Assembly: GCA_018056145.1 (NCBI GenBank)
Contig: JAGPGE010000076.1
Location: forward strand, 1-12,980
DNA: 12,980 nucleotides
Source of the DNA: Armatimonadota bacterium
GTDB taxonomy: Bacteria; Armatimonadota; Zipacnadia; Zipacnadales; JABUFB01
Direction of reading: 5' to 3'
Position 1 is the stretch's first letter, and each line of letters begins with the position of its first letter. Both the position numbers and the translations under genes were made by a program. Shown in pieces: positions 5,739 through 12,980 of this stretch. The notes under the pieces were generated by a model, which was not told the DNA's origin, ran no database searches, and saw only the letters and a list, made by a program, of their open reading frames with translations.

Positions 5739-6827
5739 CTACCCCCTGGGCCGCGTGCAGATCTCAGTGATCAGGTCCACGTAATACCGGAAGTTCTCGT
5801 AGGGCACATCAGGCGGCACCGAGTGATCTACCCAGGGCGAGAACCCGCCCTCGGCCACCAGATTCGGCACCTTCGACATGACCTCGCGCTCAATATCCGC
5901 CTTCGAGTTCCCATCGCGCAGGACCCGCTTGTCGATGTTCCCGATGAGCAGGATTTCCTTCCCGTACAGGTCCCGGTACCGCTGGGCGTCGCAGTCGGCG
6001 GCCACCTCCAGCGGGTAGTGCAGGTTCACCCCGGCCTCCAGCCACAGGGGCAGCAGTTCGTCCACTTTCCCGTCACTGTCCACCATGATGATGTCGATGC
6101 CGGCCTGGTGCAGGAGCTTCGTCACGCGCTTCATTGGGTCAAGCATGTACTCGCGGAACATCGCCGGGGAGATGAGCGGCCCAGTCTTGTGGCACATGTC
6201 CTCCCACATCAGCGCGTAGTCCAGATCCGGGATCTCATTGACCGCGCGCTCGATGAGCCGCAGGACGAAATCGGCCACATATTCGGTCATCTCGTGGATC
6301 AGGTCAGGGCAGTCGGCGTACCACAGGGCGAGGTGCTCCATCCCCACCCAGTTGCGGATCCAGCCGTAGAACGACCCGGCGTGAATGCCCAACGGGTAGT
6401 CGCGCCCCGCGTAGCAGCGCTTGAGGTCCTCCCAGTATTCGGGGTAACGCACCGGCGCGTCGGGGTCCAAGCGCTTCTTCCATTCATCCCACTCGCGCCT
6501 GCCGCGGATCGGGTAGGTGATCCACTGGGACATGCCGATCTCCCGGTCATGCCAGCGTTTCGTGCGTCCCCCGAATTCGTCCTCGTAGATGGTCCAGTGT
6601 TGGCCCTGCTCCACCACTTTCACTTCCGGGGGCGGCCACGGGGCGTTGTTGATGGGGATGGTCTCCATCCGGTCGAAGCCGAAATGTGTGTTGTAGTGCT
6701 GGTCCCGCGGCATACCCTCGCGCAGCCAGCGCTGCCGAGTCTCATTGAACGCCCACTGGGACATCATGAACACGCGGTCGGGCTTGCCGTAGCGGAAGGT
6801 CTCGTGGAACCGCTCGCGCGAAGTCAT
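5739..6827 (-). CDS. Second URO-D superfamily protein (methyltransferase/decarboxylase-like), divergent paralog
   Basis: The 362-residue cytoplasmic protein starts MTSRERFHETFRYGKPDRVF, the usual opening of this environmental URO-D-like group, in which the GKPDRVP-type motif precedes the first barrel strand. Other family segments are MWEDMCHKTGPLISP (207-221), FREYMLDPMKRV (224-235), VDSDGKVDELLPLWLEAG (249-266), LIGNIDKRVL (294-303) and GGFSPWVDHSVPPDVP (327-342). Where MtaA/MtbA have the zinc-binding His-x-Cys, this protein has D250-S-D252, and no Cys stands at the distal position, so a Zn-thiolate site seems absent. Canonical UroD substrate residues at the N-terminus are also missing. The start at 6827 has AGGTGA (plus-strand 6835-6840) 7 bases upstream. 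It lies 85 bases downstream of the MBOAT gene on the same strand and may be co-transcribed. Its substrate is unknown. It shares the fold with the protein at 1831-2787 but differs throughout in sequence, so the two are not recent duplicates. Confidence 0.85.
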   Translation of the reverse strand: MTSRERFHETFRYGKPDRVFMMSQWAFNETRQRWLREGMPRDQHYNTHFGFDRMETIPINNAPWPPPEVKVVEQGQHWTIYEDEFGGRTKRWHDREIGMSQWITYPIRGRREWDEWKKRLDPDAPVRYPEYWEDLKRCYAGRDYPLGIHAGSFYGWIRNWVGMEHLALWYADCPDLIHEMTEYVADFVLRLIERAVNEIPDLDYALMWEDMCHKTGPLISPAMFREYMLDPMKRVTKLLHQAGIDIIMVDSDGKVDELLPLWLEAGVNLHYPLEVAADCDAQRYRDLYGKEILLIGNIDKRVLRDGNSKADIEREVMSKVPNLVAEGGFSPWVDHSVPPDVPYENFRYYVDLITEICTRPRG

Positions 6828-6912
6828 CCTGGGGTCACCTGCGCTGGAGTTGTGAGGGCAGCACGCGATGTTTCGCCATGCCCCGATGGGGACCCTGCCC
6901 CGCGGACAACCG

Positions 6913-8298
6913 CTAGAACCGGAAACACAGGAAGGGCGAAGGTTTCGCCAGCATCAGCACCGATACCACGAAGGCAAGCGCAAGCGCGAACGCGGTCAGC
7001 CGCCGGGGTGTCATGCGCAGGTCCCAGGCATTCGGGCCCCAGTTGGTCCATACGAAACACAGGGCCAGCATACCGTAGAAGCGCAGGTGAATGTGCTCGG
7101 ACTCCAGTCCGTGCAGTCCGAACATGCCCGAGAGGACGTTCCCGACCATGCCGAAGTCATCGGAGCGGAACAGCACCCAACTGAACAGTACGCCGGTAAA
7201 TGTGATTGCCCGGCCGATGGCGCGGCTCCCCGGCCACAGGTTCACGGACCGCAGCGCGTGGTAGCCCCCCAGCAACGCTCCGTGGAAGATCCCCCAGGCG
7301 ACGAAAGTCCAGCCCGCACCATGCCAAAGCCCCCCGAGGAACATGGTCAGGAACAGGTTGCGCACTGTCGTACCGAGTCCGTGGCGTGAGCCGCCCAGGG
7401 CGAAATACAGGTAGTCGCGCAGCCATTCCGAGAGCGTGATATGCCAGCGGCGCCAGAAGTCGGAGGGGTTGGCCGCCTTGTAAGGTGAGTCGAAGTTCTG
7501 GGGCATGCGGAACCCCAGCATGAAAGCCAGGCCCACCGCCATGCAGCTGTACCCGTCGAAGTCGAAGAGGATCTGGTAAGCATACCCGAGCATCGCCAGC
7601 CAGCTTGTGGGGAAAGCGATGGTCTCGTGTGCCGAGAGGAATCGGTCGGAGTACGAGGCGACCGTATCCGCCACCAGCACTTTGAGCGAGAGGCCCCAGA
7701 CGAAAAAGTAGATGCCACGCCACAAGTCGATGGCGGGAAGGCGCTGCTTGAGTTCGGCAAGCTGGTCTTCGATGTAGGAGTAGCGCACGATCGGCCCCGC
7801 GATGAGTTGCGGGTACATGCTGACATAGAGCGCGAAATGCAGGAAGCTCTTCGCGGGCTGAACGATGCCCCGGTACAGGTCGATTGTGTATGACATCGAC
7901 TGGAAGGTGTAGAAGGAGATGCCCGCTGGCAGGATGATACTGAGCGTGGGGACGGCCCAGTCGAGACCGGCTGCCCGGCACACGGCGGCGACGGACGCGA
8001 GAAAGAACCCGCTGTATTTGAAGAAACCGAGCAGGCCGAGATTGGCCACCAGTGAAGCGACCAGCCAGCGCTTTCGCACGGACGGTACGTCACTGCGGGA
8101 GATGCCCAGACCCGCGGTGTAGTCGATCACCGTGGAGACGAGCATGAGGGAAACGAAGCGCCAGTCCCAGTAAGCGTAGAACAGGTACGACATTAGGGTA
8201 AGCCAGACCAGCCGCGCATCCTGTCTGCGAAGCATCCACCAGCCTGTGACAGCGACCGGCAGGAACGCAAAGATGAACACGTGGCTGTTGAAGAGCAA
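6913..8298 (-). CDS. MBOAT family O-acyltransferase (AlgI/PatA/DltB-like)
   Basis: The 461-residue polytopic membrane protein should move acyl (usually acetyl) groups across the cytoplasmic membrane onto an extracytoplasmic polysaccharide or cell-wall sugar. The N-terminus LFNSHVFIFAFLPV, the LPAGISFYTFQSMSYTIDLY segment (123-142), QLIAGPIVRY (164-173), WRRWHITLSEWLRDYLYFAL (282-301) and GLWHGAGWTFVAWGIFHG (323-340) are the family hallmarks. H326 in LWHGAGW matches the invariant MBOAT histidine, and H286 is the second conserved one. About ten or more hydrophobic segments are visible, and it ends FLCFRF, like the F-x-Y-F-x-F end of AlgI proteins. Start is TTG at 8298, since it aligns exactly with the family MLFNS start; GAGG (plus-strand 8305-8308) lies 6 bases upstream, within the 12-base gap to the SGNH gene. 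The pairing with that gene supports an AlgI/AlgJ-like division of labour. The acceptor polymer is unknown. Confidence 0.93.
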   Translation of the reverse strand: MLFNSHVFIFAFLPVAVTGWWMLRRQDARLVWLTLMSYLFYAYWDWRFVSLMLVSTVIDYTAGLGISRSDVPSVRKRWLVASLVANLGLLGFFKYSGFFLASVAAVCRAAGLDWAVPTLSIILPAGISFYTFQSMSYTIDLYRGIVQPAKSFLHFALYVSMYPQLIAGPIVRYSYIEDQLAELKQRLPAIDLWRGIYFFVWGLSLKVLVADTVASYSDRFLSAHETIAFPTSWLAMLGYAYQILFDFDGYSCMAVGLAFMLGFRMPQNFDSPYKAANPSDFWRRWHITLSEWLRDYLYFALGGSRHGLGTTVRNLFLTMFLGGLWHGAGWTFVAWGIFHGALLGGYHALRSVNLWPGSRAIGRAITFTGVLFSWVLFRSDDFGMVGNVLSGMFGLHGLESEHIHLRFYGMLALCFVWTNWGPNAWDLRMTPRRLTAFALALAFVVSVLMLAKPSPFLCFRF

Positions 8299-8310
8299 CC
8301 GAGCCCTCGC

Positions 8311-9441
8311 CTACTCTCTCGACTGGTGTCGTACCAGCTTGCGGCCATGCAGATGAGGAGCGGGGCCGTGCCAGCCGGCCTGCGCGAGGCAGTGCCGGAT
8401 CACGGCACGGCCATTGTCCCGGGTGCCGTGGACCCCATCCACGAACCATTCGGCGCGGCCCCCGAACTTGTCGATGGTTGAACAGTCGACAGCGGTGACC
8501 CGCGGGCTGCCGCGCTCTAGGCTCCGGAGCAGACCCCAGGTCTCGCTGAGGAGGTGTGCGTAGTTGCTTGTCTTCCTTACCCCCGCGTCGACCCGGGGGG
8601 TGAGCGGGGTCAGGTAGAGGATCACTTCGCTGCCGTTCGCAGCCGCCTCACGCACCAGATCGCTGAACCACTGCACGCGGCGTGGGTCCAGCGACTGCGC
8701 CTGGTACCGCTCGCCGTACTCCGCCGCCCTGTGCCGGGTGCGTCGCTCCACGATCTTCGGGTCCAGCGGGACCGTGGCCGGTCCGGGGGCTTCGCCCGCC
8801 TCGGCGAGCAGCACCGCCTTCATTGCAGAGTCCCGCCGGCTGCGCCATTTCTGCATGGAGCGCAGGCTGGCATTCACTGTGACGATCTCGAACAGAGAGC
8901 GTATTGCGCGGCCTCGCAGCGCAACACGGTCCCAGGTGGACAGGGCATAGGGAATGTGTGCGCCAAGGTCGCTGGTGAGAGCGATGTCGGTGTCCAGTTC
9001 GCCATAGAAGCTGCCGACATCGGCGCCGACGATCAGAAGACGAGGCCATGTGCCGGATTGTGCGGCGACGTACCGCAGCACCGCGCACATCGTCTCAACG
9101 CGCGCGCCGGCGCTGGCTGCGTTGAACGCCTGCAAACCGGTGGCCGCGCTCAGGTCTTCGGCGTGCAAGGAGAATGAGTGGGACGAACCGATGATCAGCG
9201 CATCGATCGGGTCGCGATGGGTGCGCAGGCGCTCAACGACTCTGCGGTCACCCCGCAGAGTGGCGGGTTCCAAGCCCAGAGGACTGCCCCAGCGCGCAGC
9301 GGGGTCAACAAGGAGGTTCGCTAGAGCGCAGACAGCCAAAAACGCAGCCGCAAGGCCGGCGAATTGCATCGCTGCTCGCCGGCACGCCGGCTCAGCGAGA
9401 TCCGCGCTCTCCTCGAAGTACCGATGTGTGCCGTCGGCCAT
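8311..9441 (-). CDS. Membrane-anchored SGNH-fold protein (AlgJ/AlgX/DUF1574-like partner of MBOAT)
   Basis: The 376-residue protein has one N-terminal membrane segment (about 26-45, FAGLAAAFLAVCALANLLV), after which the chain should be extracytoplasmic. Block I is LIIGSSHSFSLH (82-93), with S87 as candidate nucleophile in place of the GDS Ser. FNAASAGAR (106-114) matches block II, and WFVDGVHGTRDNG (332-344) carries the Asp-x-x-His pair, D335 and H338. These three match the SGNH hydrolase/acetyltransferase fold. Proteins of this type are encoded next to MBOAT acyltransferases and transfer the acyl group to the final polymer or act as its esterase. The ATG at 9441 has no strong ribosome binding site; M25 (ATG at 9367-9369) is an alternative that puts the membrane segment near the N-terminus. 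The stop codon at 8311-8313 is 12 bases before the MBOAT start, so the two genes are almost certainly one transcription unit. Polymer unknown. Confidence 0.78.
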   Translation of the reverse strand: MADGTHRYFEESADLAEPACRRAAMQFAGLAAAFLAVCALANLLVDPAARWGSPLGLEPATLRGDRRVVERLRTHRDPIDALIIGSSHSFSLHAEDLSAATGLQAFNAASAGARVETMCAVLRYVAAQSGTWPRLLIVGADVGSFYGELDTDIALTSDLGAHIPYALSTWDRVALRGRAIRSLFEIVTVNASLRSMQKWRSRRDSAMKAVLLAEAGEAPGPATVPLDPKIVERRTRHRAAEYGERYQAQSLDPRRVQWFSDLVREAAANGSEVILYLTPLTPRVDAGVRKTSNYAHLLSETWGLLRSLERGSPRVTAVDCSTIDKFGGRAEWFVDGVHGTRDNGRAVIRHCLAQAGWHGPAPHLHGRKLVRHQSRE

Positions 9442-9719
9442 TCCACGTGCCCCGGAAGACGCGTGATGGCCCCCCTACCCCCCCGTATCCTGCAGATTCG
9501 GGCTCACACCGCAACCCGCCCGCGTCAGGCTGCGCCGCCACTATAGCATATCTGTGGCGCTATGGGGGCCATGTATTGTACTGACTCGAGCCTCTGGCCA
9601 GATTCTCCCGCTCGCAGGCAGTGGCAGGATGAGCCGCAATGGACGTTGAACCTCACACAGATGACGGATGCCTGCACGCGGCGATCAGTGAGCCGCGCGC
9701 CGAAGGATGGTGGCCTGAG
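9442..9719. other. Divergent intergenic region, 278 bases
   Basis: This gap separates the minus-strand SGNH/MBOAT unit from the plus-strand GH2-like gene and must carry at least one promoter in each direction. It contains an AT-richer patch at about 9541-9582 (TATAGCATATCT and TGTATTGTA) against a GC-rich background. A -10-like TATTGT stands at 9574-9579 on plus and a TATAGT (9540-9545 read on minus), but neither has a convincing -35 box. A 6+6 inverted repeat (9536-9559) lies in the same patch and is listed separately. No ORF with coding character fills it. Confidence 0.45.
9536..9559. promoter_or_regulatory. Inverted repeat in the divergent promoter region (possible operator)
   Basis: CGCCAC at 9536-9541 and GTGGCG at 9554-9559 form a perfect inverted repeat around the 12-base AT-rich centre TATAGCATATCT. 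Each end-to-centre geometry (about 18 bases between arm centres) would suit a dimeric regulator, and the centre contains -10-like sequence for the minus strand. It could also fold as a 6-bp hairpin. Function is inferred from position only. Confidence 0.35.
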
Positions 9720-12700
9720 ATGAACCATGTTCGGTGGGACGAATCCGCAGTGTTCGCGCTGGTCCTTCTTGCCACGCTGGGTTCCCTGCTGGTCGCCCAA
9801 CCGGCCAGCGCGCAGCCTGCGGAGAACCTCGTACGCAACGGTGACTTCGAACTCGACGCCAACGGCGATGGGCGCCCGGACAACTGGGCGAACATGAGTG
9901 CGGACCACGTCAGGCGGGAAGGCGGCAATACGTGGATACTGATCGACCGGTACGGCAGCGTGAACCAGCGGATTGCCCTTGATCCCGACTGGGCGCGCCT
10001 GGTGGTGACCACGCGCATGCGCTCCACCGACGTGGTGCTGGGGGATGAGGGCTGGAAGGATGCCCGCCTCACCATGGAATGGCAGGATGCCGACGGTAAG
10101 CACCTTGATCCATGGCCCAATGTGTTCCACGCGGTTGGCAGCACGGACTGGGTGGACTATGAGCGCGAGTTCAAGGTGCCGGAAGGCGCGGTCTCCCTCA
10201 GCCTGGGACCGGCAATGTTCGGCGCTTCGGGCAGCGCGGAGTTCGACGACATCAGGATCACCGTCTCGCGCCTGCGGTCCAGGGCGAAGGAGGACGTGCC
10301 CGCGCCGGAGGGCATCACGAACCTGTGGAATATGGAGACCGCGTGGAAGCAGGAGACCCCGACACGCGCCCGCATCTGCCTCAATGACCTCTGGCGCTTC
10401 CTGCCCGTGGCTGAGCCCGCGGGAGAGTCCGTGCCCGGCGACAAACAGGGCTGGGGCTGGTTCAAGGTGCCGGGCATCTGGCCGCGCACCGAGACCGGGG
10501 ATGCACAGTCCGCGCTCCTGTCCGACTGGGCCGCGGATCGCATCGACCTCGCGAGCTTCGATCAGGCCTGGTACCGCCGCACTTTCAGCGTTCCGCAAGC
10601 CTGGGCAGGCCGGCGCATCACGGTGGATTTCGGCATGGTCCAGACACACGCGAAGGTCTTCGTGGACGGGCAACCCGCGGGCGAAGTCTGGTTTCCCGGC
10701 GGCCCGGTGGACATCACTCCCCTGGTGCGCCCGGGAGTCGCCCAGGAACTCGCCGTGCTCGTGACCGCGCGTCCTCTCGAGACGGAATCACAGGTCTTTA
10801 TGGCGCCCGACCGAGTTATCACCAGCGACGCGCGCATCGACCTGCGCGGCCTCACCGGGGACGTGTACCTGGATGCGGAAGCGCCCGGGGTGAAGCTGGG
10901 CGACATTGGCATCGTCACCTCCTTCCGCCAGAAGCAGATCAGGGTGGAGGCGATGATCGAGGGCGACTGGACGGGCGATGCGCGGCTGCGCGCGGTGGTG
11001 ATGGATGGCGACGAGGTGGTGAAGGAGATCACTTCCGAACCATCGACCGCGGCGGATGCTGGAGGTCGTCTGACGTGCGAGGCCCTCTGGGACAGCCCGA
11101 AGCTCTGGGACCTGGACACTCCGGAGAACATGTACGAGGTTCGGGTGAGCCTGCTGAAGGATTCCGGAGAGTTGATCGACGAAGCCTTCCCGGTGCGCTT
11201 CGGATTCCGGGAGTTCTGGATCGACGGTCGCGACTTCGTGCTCAATGGAAAGCCGGTCCACCTCCGGGCCCTGCACACGAACAACATCAACCGCGGCGCG
11301 AACCTGGCGTCTTTCGAAGGCTGCATGGCGACGCTTGAGCGTATGAAGGAGTACGGGTTCAACTTCCTCATCACCGGGAACTACCACTTCAAGCCGGGGT
11401 CTGTGGGATACATGGATGGCCTGCTTGAGGCCTGTGATCGCGCCGGAGTGCTGTGTTCATTCTCCCTGCCGCACGTTCGGGACTTCCGCATGAACCCGGA
11501 AGAGCCGGAAACCGGGGCCGCCTATGAGCGGCTCACCGACTGGCTGATCCGGCGCGTCCGGAACCACCCCGGCATGGTCATGTACGCCATGAACCATAAC
11601 GCGACGGGGTACTACGGCGACCAGAACCCTCTGAAGATCGACGGGATCTACAGCCCCGAGAACCCCGATGTTGAGGGCGCGGCGCCACGCAGGATCCGGC
11701 AGGAAGCCCTCATGGCCCAGGAGATTGCCCGGGGAATAGACCCAACGCGGCCCATCTACCACCACCAGTCGGGCAACCTGGGCGATATGCACACGGTGAA
11801 CATCTACCTCAACTGGGCGCCGCTGCAGGAGCGTTCGGACTGGCTGGAGCACTGGGGCACGGTGGGGGTAAAGCCCCTGTTCTTCGTGGAATGGGGCCTG
11901 CCCCATATCTCGTCCTGGTCCAGCTATCGGGGTCCGGCGTTCATCTGGCGCACTGAGGCGTTCCAGTGGATCTGGGACTCCGAATACGCCGCGCCCTACG
12001 TGGGTGAGAGGGCCTACGAGATGACCCCGACCAAGGTGCGCTCCATGGCTCATGAGGAGGACCTGTGGTCGCGGGGCAAGCCATTCCACTGGGGGTACCT
12101 CAACCAGCACATGGGCCGACAGACCGAGAACTACTTGGAGATACAGGCCCTTTTCGCCGCGGACAACTGGCGCTCGCACCGCACCTGGGGCGTATCGGCA
12201 ATGCTCCCGTGGGACCAGGGCGGGCTGTGGGAACCCGCGCCGGGCAGGAGCGACCGGGTGATCGAGCTTGCGGCGAAGTACGAGGGGCTGCAGAAGCCTG
12301 GAATCGTGCCGGACAGGCTGCTGCCGGGCGGGCAGTACATCGACGCAGCCGACCCGGACTCGCGCAAGCCATCGGTTCTGGGCGAGGCGTTCCTGCGCTG
12401 GAACATGCCGCTGTGCGCATATATCGGGGGCGGCCCCGAGGGTTTCACGGAAAAGGGTCACAACTTCCTTCCCGGCGAGACGGTGCAGAAGCAACTGGTA
12501 ATCCTGAACGACACCCGGCAGGATGTGGAGTGCGAGTACAGGTGGACGCTGGGGAAGGACATTGCGCGGGGCGAAGGTTCCGTGTCGGTGCCTGCGGGCG
12601 GTAAGCAGCTCGTGCCAGTCTCCGCCGACTTGCCGCCAATACTCGCCCCCGGCTCGCTTCGCCTGGCCGCCGAGTTCCGGGTTGACGGCAAGCTTCTGCA

Positions 12701-12980
12701 GGGCGATGGGCTTGACATACACGTCCTGCCGGGCTGCCCGGCGCCGGCGAACGACGCGCGCATCGCTCTGTTCGACCCGTTGGGGGCCAGCGCCGTTGAG
12801 CTCGAAGCCGCTGGCATCAGTTTCGAGCGCGTGGCTCCCAACGCCGATCTCACCAGCTACGATCTGCTCATCATCGGGCGGCAGGCACTCACGGTGGACG
12901 GTCCCGCGCCGGATCTCGCGCGGGTCCGTGACGGCCTGAAGGTGCTGGTGCTTGAGCAAGACCACGACACACTGGTGAGT
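9720..12980 (+). CDS. Secreted multidomain GH2-like glycoside hydrolase, 3'-truncated by window end
   Basis: The frame is open from ATG 9720 to the last base, 1087 residues with no stop. Residues 1-31 are a signal peptide (AxA site PASA, cut before Q32). Residues 37-184 resemble a CBM4/9-type carbohydrate-binding module: NLVRNGDFELDANGDGRPDNW at the start and AEFDDIRITVSR at the end. Residues ~265-350 match the GH2 sugar-binding domain (AWYRRTFSVPQAWAGR, then VFVDGQPAGEV). Residues ~400-495 fit the Ig-like domain. From 496 runs a clan GH-A TIM barrel: FGFREFWIDGRDFVLNGKPV, NHPGMVMYAMNHNATGY (616-630), and the nucleophile strand KPLFFVEWG (718-726) with E724. The acid/base position, normally Asn-Glu, reads H626-N627. 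From ~1011 a glutamine-amidotransferase-like or trimerisation-like alpha/beta domain starts (ARIALFDPLGA, SYDLLIIGR). Start was chosen for the signal peptide; an in-frame ATG at 9639 would add 27 acidic residues ahead of it. Likely acts on plant or algal glycan outside the cytoplasm. Confidence 0.85.
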   Translation, partial: MNHVRWDESAVFALVLLATLGSLLVAQPASAQPAENLVRNGDFELDANGDGRPDNWANMSADHVRREGGNTWILIDRYGSVNQRIALDPDWARLVVTTRMRSTDVVLGDEGWKDARLTMEWQDADGKHLDPWPNVFHAVGSTDWVDYEREFKVPEGAVSLSLGPAMFGASGSAEFDDIRITVSRLRSRAKEDVPAPEGITNLWNMETAWKQETPTRARICLNDLWRFLPVAEPAGESVPGDKQGWGWFKVPGIWPRTETGDAQSALLSDWAADRIDLASFDQAWYRRTFSVPQAWAGRRITVDFGMVQTHAKVFVDGQPAGEVWFPGGPVDITPLVRPGVAQELAVLVTARPLETESQVFMAPDRVITSDARIDLRGLTGDVYLDAEAPGVKLGDIGIVTSFRQKQIRVEAMIEGDWTGDARLRAVVMDGDEVVKEITSEPSTAADAGGRLTCEALWDSPKLWDLDTPENMYEVRVSLLKDSGELIDEAFPVRFGFREFWIDGRDFVLNGKPVHLRALHTNNINRGANLASFEGCMATLERMKEYGFNFLITGNYHFKPGSVGYMDGLLEACDRAGVLCSFSLPHVRDFRMNPEEPETGAAYERLTDWLIRRVRNHPGMVMYAMNHNATGYYGDQNPLKIDGIYSPENPDVEGAAPRRIRQEALMAQEIARGIDPTRPIYHHQSGNLGDMHTVNIYLNWAPLQERSDWLEHWGTVGVKPLFFVEWGLPHISSWSSYRGPAFIWRTEAFQWIWDSEYAAPYVGERAYEMTPTKVRSMAHEEDLWSRGKPFHWGYLNQHMGRQTENYLEIQALFAADNWRSHRTWGVSAMLPWDQGGLWEPAPGRSDRVIELAAKYEGLQKPGIVPDRLLPGGQYIDAADPDSRKPSVLGEAFLRWNMPLCAYIGGGPEGFTEKGHNFLPGETVQKQLVILNDTRQDVECEYRWTLGKDIARGEGSVSVPAGGKQLVPVSADLPPILAPGSLRLAAEFRVDGKLLQGDGLDIHVLPGCPAPANDARIALFDPLGASAVELEAAGISFERVAPNADLTSYDLLIIGRQALTVDGPAPDLARVRDGLKVLVLEQDHDTLVS

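Noticed and set aside
5658..7184. A 508-codon plus-strand frame across the minus-strand URO-D and MBOAT genes
   Set aside because: It runs through the ends of two well-identified genes and the convergent hairpins. The translation shows no family motif and looks like an antisense shadow.
9639..9719. An in-frame ATG at 9639 as the start of the GH2-like gene, with AGGA 9 bases upstream
   Set aside because: It would put 27 mainly polar, acidic residues before the hydrophobic signal core. Starting at 9720 leaves a short n-region and a normal signal peptide. It remains a weaker alternative.
9525..10673. A 382-codon minus-strand frame at the start of the GH2-like gene
   Set aside because: It spans the divergent promoter region and the signal peptide and binding-module region of the plus-strand gene, with no domain of its own.
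11457..12965. A 502-codon minus-strand frame inside the GH2-like gene
   Set aside because: The plus strand encodes a continuous 1087-residue protein with GH2 and signal-peptide features; the antisense frame has none.
1..12980. CRISPR arrays, tRNA or rRNA genes, insertion sequences, prophage or toxin-antitoxin genes
   Set aside because: No regularly spaced direct repeats, tRNA-like cloverleaf with a CCA-type acceptor stem and TTCRA arm, transposase motifs or small paired toxin/antitoxin frames were seen on reading both strands.

Overview
The window is 12,980 bases of GC-rich DNA. Its gene types are typical of Armatimonadota, Planctomycetota, Hydrogenedentota and similar bacteria that degrade polysaccharides: URO-D-superfamily proteins of the kind expanded in those groups, a xylose-isomerase-like TIM barrel, an Asp-box (sialidase-fold) protein, and a large secreted GH2-like protein with a carbohydrate-binding module. 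No rRNA gene or other phylogenetic marker is present, so the phylum is an inference from gene content. I found no tRNA, CRISPR array, transposase, integrase or phage gene.

Layout. (1) Plus strand, 1-5554: the 3' part of a beta-propeller / FG-GAP-like protein (cut by the window start), a URO-D-superfamily protein, an FKBP-type prolyl isomerase lipoprotein whose reading frame is broken in a run of G, an Asp-box sialidase-fold protein, and a sugar phosphate isomerase/epimerase-like protein. Gaps are 44-148 bases, so several may be co-transcribed. (2) 5555-5738: a convergent intergenic region holding two large hairpins and a short REP-like motif. (3) Minus strand, 9441 down to 5739: an SGNH-fold membrane-anchored protein, an MBOAT O-acyltransferase 12 bases downstream of it, and a second, divergent URO-D-superfamily protein. 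(4) 9442-9719: a divergent regulatory region with a 6+6 inverted repeat. (5) Plus strand from 9720 to the window end: a secreted multidomain GH2-like protein, open at the 3' end after 1087 codons.

How the genes may work together. The MBOAT/SGNH pair is the standard two-protein layout for O-acylating (usually O-acetylating) an extracellular polysaccharide or cell-wall sugar. The GH2-like protein, the Asp-box protein and the isomerase-like protein fit uptake and conversion of an unusual sugar or glycoside. The two URO-D-like proteins lack the His-x-Cys zinc motif of the corrinoid:CoM methyltransferases MtaA/MtbA and lack the N-terminal signature of haem-pathway UroD, so their substrates are unknown. 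Any link between them and sugar metabolism rests only on neighbourhood.

Most notable points: the one-base frameshift that removes the last strand of the FKBP domain, with the lost tail intact in the next frame; the GH2-like barrel that keeps the nucleophile Glu but has Asn where the acid/base Glu is expected; and the paired URO-D paralogs with two different altered metal-site motifs. I see no clearly new defence, mobile or RNA-guided system here.
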